Assembly: GCF_910583865.1 (NCBI RefSeq)
Contig: NZ_CAJTYX010000046.1
Span: forward strand, 1 to 19,411
Source: an uncultured Muribaculum sp.
GTDB taxonomy: Bacteria; Bacteroidota; Bacteroidia; Bacteroidales; Muribaculaceae
DNA length: 19,411 nucleotides
Reading direction: 5' to 3'
In this document: positions 15,329-19,411 of the stretch, piece by piece
Layout of the letters: each line of letters starts with the position of its first letter
Position numbering within the stretch: position 1 is the stretch's first letter
The notes under the pieces: generated by a model
What the model was told of the DNA's origin: nothing
Databases searched by the model: none
The model's input: only the letters and a program-made list of their open reading frames with translations
Position numbers and translations under genes: made by a program

Positions 15329-18300
15329 CCGTTTGAACACCATGCGCGACAACACCGAGGCCATACGTCTGGCGTTCAGACTCGGTGTCGAGCACAGGGG
15401 GCCTGACATACAGGAGTGCGGCATATTGAGGAAATACGCCGGATTCGGGGGGCTGAAGTGCATCCTCAATCCAGCCGACAGTATCGCGGATGCCGCGCAG
15501 TGGAGCAAGTCTGACCTCGGACTGTTCACCCCGACAGTGGAACTGCGCAGGATCATACACGACTATTCAAAGGACGACCGGGAGTTCAAGGGGTATATGG
15601 ACTCGCTCAAAGCCTCGGTGCTGACGGCTTTCTATACCCCGCAGCCGGTCATTGACGCGATAGCGGAGTCCTTGCAGGACGCCGGGGTCGTTGCCAAGCG
15701 TTTTCTTGAACCGAGTGCGGGGCGCGGTGACTTCATAGACACCTTCATGGCCACAAACGCCGGCATGGAAGTGATGTCGTTTGAAAAAGACCTGCTGACA
15801 GGGCGGATACTTTCCGCGCTGCATCCCTCGACCACCGTAAGGTCGGAAGGCTTCGAGAATATAGAGAAGGACTTCGAGGGCTATTTCGACGTGGCCGCGT
15901 CCAATATCCCTTTCGGGGACTTCGCGGTTGCAGACCCTCTATATGCAAAAAGCAAGGATACGGCCTACCGTCAGGCATCCAAGGCGATACACAATTATTT
16001 TTTCCTGAAGGCACTCGACTCCGTGCGCGAAGGTGGTATCGTGGCATTCATCGCCCCGCAGGGGGTGATGAACGCCGCCTCCCCGTTTGTCAGGATGGAG
16101 CTGGTGAGGCGCGCCGACCTTGTTGCCGCGCTGCGCCTCCCCAACAACACGTTCACCGAGACCGCCGGGACCGAGACCGGGAGTGACCTGATAGTCCTCC
16201 AGAAACATGACGGCAAAAAATCACTTTCGGCAGACGAGGAATTCTTCATCCAGAGTGTCGTCGATTCCGGGACGAAGGTCTCCGGCAACAAATTCTTCAC
16301 CGCGTTTCCGCAAAACGTCATTTGCACCGATGCAAAAATCGGGACGGATCAGTACGGCAAACCCGGTATAATCTACACCCACAATGAAGGTGTGGATGGC
16401 ATAGCGCGCGATTTACGCATAGCCCTCGACGTGTCAATGCGTCTTCGTCTCGATGTTGACCGCTATAACGGCTATTCACCTAAACTGACTCCGCCCGACA
16501 CCCCGGCCGAAAAACAGGATACCGCCGAGAAGGAAAACCGGAATATCGCCGAAAGGACGGAAGTGCCAAAGGAGAAACCGCTGTTGCAGCAGTATCAGGA
16601 GATGAAAAAGAAACATCCCGACGCGATACTGATATTCAGGGTCGGCGACTTTTATGAGATGTTCGGAGACGACGCTAAGGAGGCATCGGAAATTCTCGGC
16701 ATAACGCTTACAACCCGCGCCAACGGTCGCAACGGCAGGATTGAGCTGTCGGGATTTCCGCATCACGCCCTCGACACATATCTCCCCAAGCTGGTCAGGG
16801 CCGGCAAAAGGGTGGCTATCTGTGAGCAGCTCGAACAGCCTAAAAAGGAGAAGACGACAAAACGGAAAACAGGTGAAGAGCAGCCTCGACAGTCTGAAAC
16901 ATCCGTAAAGGAACGGGAGAAACCGCAAAAGGCCGTCCCTGCGGCAACGGAAGAACGGCAGCCGACAGCCGACACTGAGACCCGGCCAGCCGACATCGGA
17001 CAGGAGATTGAGACCTCCGGGGTGTCCGGGACTTCTGACACCCCCTTCCAATACGACGACAATCCCGACCCCCGGCTGTATGCCTACAACCTTTTCGGAG
17101 AGCTGGAGCCGAGGGACTCGCCACGGCATCCGCGCAGGGTGCCCCCAAAGCCCAAAGACGGAAGTGAGGCCGAAACCCACAAGCCCAAGGAGGAGAAACC
17201 GCTCCCTCCGAATGTCAAACTGAGGCAGCTTTCGGAGGAGGAACTGAAATTCTACGGCGCGCTCAACTGGGATGACAACCCTCCGATAAACGGTTTCTAC
17301 GAGGCCATGATGTCGATAGCCCACCGGCAGCTCGCAGAGCGTGAAAGGCTGGAGGCACAACGGATGTCGGAGGAGGCGGCAAAGGCAGCGGGCATACCAG
17401 ACGGAGACACATATATAGAAAAGACCGAGGGATATTTCATACCGGGGCAGCGCAACCGGCCGACAAAGGCAGAGGCGATACCCCTTCCCGACAGGAGCAT
17501 GGAGCCGCGCCATTTGTCGGAAGAATCCTTGCTGCGTTACCACAAGAACGGCTCCCTTGTCGTATCCGACGGGCAGGTGGGTGTTCTCTCGCAGGTCACC
17601 AAGTACGGCGCGACATTCACCCCCTTGAAACTGAAACCGGAACAGGAAAGACGGGCGATGCTGTATATATCCCTTTCAGAGACCTATCAGTTCCTCTACA
17701 ATTTCGAGGCCGACACCCATGAGGCAAACCCTGTCGAACGTGGTCGGCTGAACAGACTGTATGACGAATTTGTGGACAAATACGGACACCTTAATGAAAA
17801 GAGCAACATCCGCTTCATCATGATGGATGCCAACGGGCGTGACGCGCTGGCATTGGAACGAGGCGAAAACGGAATGTTTGTCAAGGCCGACATCTTCGAC
17901 CACCCTGTCGCCTTTGCGGTTGACGAGGTTGTATCCGTCGAGACTCCTATGGAGGCTCTTTCCGCATCGCTCAACAAGTTCGGGGAGATACGGCCCGACT
18001 ACATGGCCGCATTGGTGGACATGAAGGAGGAGGAGATGCTCGACAGCCTCGAAGGGCACATATATTACAATCCCCTTGTGGATGGGTACGAGGTAGCCGA
18101 CCGCTTCATAGCGGGCAACGTGGTGAGGAAGGCGGAGGAGGTCTCGGCTTGGATTGACAGGGAGGAGGAGCGTATAAAGGGATTCCCCGGTTATGACGGC
18201 ATCGAGCCTTATATTTCTTTGGCCCGTGAGTCGCTGAAGGCACTGGAGGAGGCCACACCACGCAGGATAACCTTCGACGAGCTGGACTTCAATTTCGGTG

Positions 18301-19411
18301 AGCGTTGGATACCCGCGCAGATATATTCCGATTATATGTCCCAGCTCTACGGAACGGATGTGACCGTGACTTACTCCCCGTCGCTTGACGAGTTTTCGGC
18401 GACCAACCGTCGGGGCAACATGAAGATATGGGAGGAGTTCTGCGTCCGTGGATATTACCGTACATACGACGGCATGAACCTGTTGAAACACGCCCTGCAC
18501 AATACTGTGCCCGATATAAAGAAGTCCGCCGGCAAGGACGAGAACGGCAACGACATAAAGGTGCCGGACAGTCAGGCCATACAGCTTGCCAACACGAAAA
18601 TCGACGAGATACGCGGCGGATTCATAGACTGGCTCGGCTCACAGCCGCAGGAGTTCAAGGAGCGTCTGGCTGACCTGTATAACAGGAAATTCAACTGTTT
18701 CGTGCGTCCCCATTATGACGGCTCCCACCAGACATTTCCCGACCTCGACATGAAGATGCTCGGTGAACAGTACGGCATAACCTCCATATACCCGTCGCAG
18801 AAGGACTGTATATGGATGCTCAAACAAAACGGCGGCGGAATATGCGATTTCGAGGTCGGATGCGGTAAAACCTTGATAATGTGCATAGCAGCACATGAGA
18901 TGCACCGTCTTGGCCTTGCCCATAAGCCGATGATTATAGGTCTCAAAGCGAACATCGCGGAGATAGCCGCCACATATCAGGCGGCATATCCCAACGCCCG
19001 GATACTGTTCGCCGACGAAAAAAGTTTCACCAAGCCCAACCGTGTGAATTTCTTCAATAACATCAGGAACAATGACTACGACTGCGTGATAATGTCGCAC
19101 GACCAGTTCGGCAAGATACCGCAGTCCCCTGAAATTCAATCCGAGATACTTCAGGCGGAGCTGGATTCGGTGGAGGAGAACCTCGAAGTCGTCCGGCAGC
19201 AGGGCAAGGACGTGTCAAGGGGTATGCTCAAAGGTCTTATCAAGCGTAAGGAGAACCTGACGGCAAAGATTGCGACAATCCGGCATCAGATGGATGAGGC
19301 CAAGGATGACATGGTGGATTTCAAGCAGATGGGCATAGACCACATATTTGTTGATGAGAGCCATTATCAGAACTTTTTGCGACTACCGATCCCCACGCAT
19401 AATGCGAACGC
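15318..19411 (+). CDS. Giant N6-methylase / MutS-I / helicase protein (partial, runs off the window)
   Basis: The frame is open from ATG 15318 to the window end (1,364 residues seen). A stop at 15297 excludes a longer start. Residues of about 40-330 look like an N6-adenine methylase: TPTVELRRIIHDY, TAFYTPQPVIDAI, motif I FLEPSAGRGDF (129-139) and a catalytic motif written NIPF (196-199). Residues 422-508 are a MutS domain I with GDFYEMFGDDA, keeping the F445-Y446-E447 mismatch triad. A charged linker follows (510-640). The C-terminal part has Walker A EVGCGKT (K1184), a coiled-coil stretch (1275-1333) and Walker B VDESH (1346-1350), i.e. a DEAD/SNF2-type helicase that continues outside. Relatives in Bacteroides elements are about 1,900 residues. 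The likely role is protecting or processing element DNA in conjugation, an inference from DarB/LtrC-like relatives. It overlaps DUF1896 by 11 bases. Confidence 0.9.
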   Translation, partial: MSYNRLNTMRDNTEAIRLAFRLGVEHRGPDIQECGILRKYAGFGGLKCILNPADSIADAAQWSKSDLGLFTPTVELRRIIHDYSKDDREFKGYMDSLKASVLTAFYTPQPVIDAIAESLQDAGVVAKRFLEPSAGRGDFIDTFMATNAGMEVMSFEKDLLTGRILSALHPSTTVRSEGFENIEKDFEGYFDVAASNIPFGDFAVADPLYAKSKDTAYRQASKAIHNYFFLKALDSVREGGIVAFIAPQGVMNAASPFVRMELVRRADLVAALRLPNNTFTETAGTETGSDLIVLQKHDGKKSLSADEEFFIQSVVDSGTKVSGNKFFTAFPQNVICTDAKIGTDQYGKPGIIYTHNEGVDGIARDLRIALDVSMRLRLDVDRYNGYSPKLTPPDTPAEKQDTAEKENRNIAERTEVPKEKPLLQQYQEMKKKHPDAILIFRVGDFYEMFGDDAKEASEILGITLTTRANGRNGRIELSGFPHHALDTYLPKLVRAGKRVAICEQLEQPKKEKTTKRKTGEEQPRQSETSVKEREKPQKAVPAATEERQPTADTETRPADIGQEIETSGVSGTSDTPFQYDDNPDPRLYAYNLFGELEPRDSPRHPRRVPPKPKDGSEAETHKPKEEKPLPPNVKLRQLSEEELKFYGALNWDDNPPINGFYEAMMSIAHRQLAERERLEAQRMSEEAAKAAGIPDGDTYIEKTEGYFIPGQRNRPTKAEAIPLPDRSMEPRHLSEESLLRYHKNGSLVVSDGQVGVLSQVTKYGATFTPLKLKPEQERRAMLYISLSETYQFLYNFEADTHEANPVERGRLNRLYDEFVDKYGHLNEKSNIRFIMMDANGRDALALERGENGMFVKADIFDHPVAFAVDEVVSVETPMEALSASLNKFGEIRPDYMAALVDMKEEEMLDSLEGHIYYNPLVDGYEVADRFIAGNVVRKAEEVSAWIDREEERIKGFPGYDGIEPYISLARESLKALEEATPRRITFDELDFNFGERWIPAQIYSDYMSQLYGTDVTVTYSPSLDEFSATNRRGNMKIWEEFCVRGYYRTYDGMNLLKHALHNTVPDIKKSAGKDENGNDIKVPDSQAIQLANTKIDEIRGGFIDWLGSQPQEFKERLADLYNRKFNCFVRPHYDGSHQTFPDLDMKMLGEQYGITSIYPSQKDCIWMLKQNGGGICDFEVGCGKTLIMCIAAHEMHRLGLAHKPMIIGLKANIAEIAATYQAAYPNARILFADEKSFTKPNRVNFFNNIRNNDYDCVIMSHDQFGKIPQSPEIQSEILQAELDSVEENLEVVRQQGKDVSRGMLKGLIKRKENLTAKIATIRHQMDEAKDDMVDFKQMGIDHIFVDESHYQNFLRLPIPTHNAN

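Noticed and set aside
16476..17543. 355-codon minus-strand frame and the 274-codon frame at 17676-18500
   Set aside because: Both are antisense to the giant methylase-helicase gene, are rich in Leu/Cys/Arg nonsense composition, and have no domain.

Overview
The window looks like a Bacteroidales chromosome, possibly of the Muribaculaceae type, although the family is a guess. The evidence is the Bacteroidetes-style -7 boxes (TAnnTTTG), the lack of consistent Shine-Dalgarno sites, the IntDOT-like tyrosine recombinase, and the DUF1896/DUF3945/DUF4099 proteins that are typical of Bacteroides conjugative elements. It splits into a chromosomal part (1 to about 9.1-9.3 kb) and the left end of an integrative conjugative element, or ICE (about 9.3 kb to the window end, where it continues).

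Chromosomal part: a tight six-gene plus-strand operon (130-6799) encodes a complete glycine cleavage system. It holds a lipoate-protein ligase (lplA), T-protein (gcvT), H-protein (gcvH), the two subunits of a split P-protein (gcvPA, gcvPB) and a dihydrolipoyl dehydrogenase (L-protein). LplA can load lipoate on GcvH. GcvPA/PB decarboxylate glycine onto the lipoyl arm, GcvT passes the one-carbon unit to tetrahydrofolate, and the dehydrogenase reoxidises the arm with NAD. A PIF1/RecD2-type helicase with a C-terminal helix-turn-helix lies convergently on the minus strand (6815-9091).

Element part: a 415-aa tyrosine integrase (9360-10607) has its own promoter and a strong intrinsic terminator. A 387-bp non-coding stretch rich in dyads and phased repeats follows, and then a small excisionase-like winged-helix gene (10995-11333). 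A run of genes then recalls the CTnDOT excision operon (xis2c-xis2d-orf3-exc): two small HTH proteins, a DUF4099/DUF3945 protein, and a short topoisomerase III (Exc-like) protein. That last protein keeps the tyrosine but has lost its TOPRIM acidic motif. A DUF1896 protein and a very large open-ended protein follow. The large protein combines an N6-adenine methylase-like domain, a MutS domain I with an intact Phe-Tyr-Glu mismatch-reading motif, and a DEAD/SNF2-type helicase.

The most notable observations are: two clusters of TGTCA/TGACA repeats at exact 11-bp spacing, in opposite orientation, on either side of the excisionase-like gene; the topoisomerase-like protein without its metal site; the mismatch-sensing domain fused into the methylase-helicase; and a possible attachment-site region in front of the integrase whose core-like sequence doubles as a promoter.
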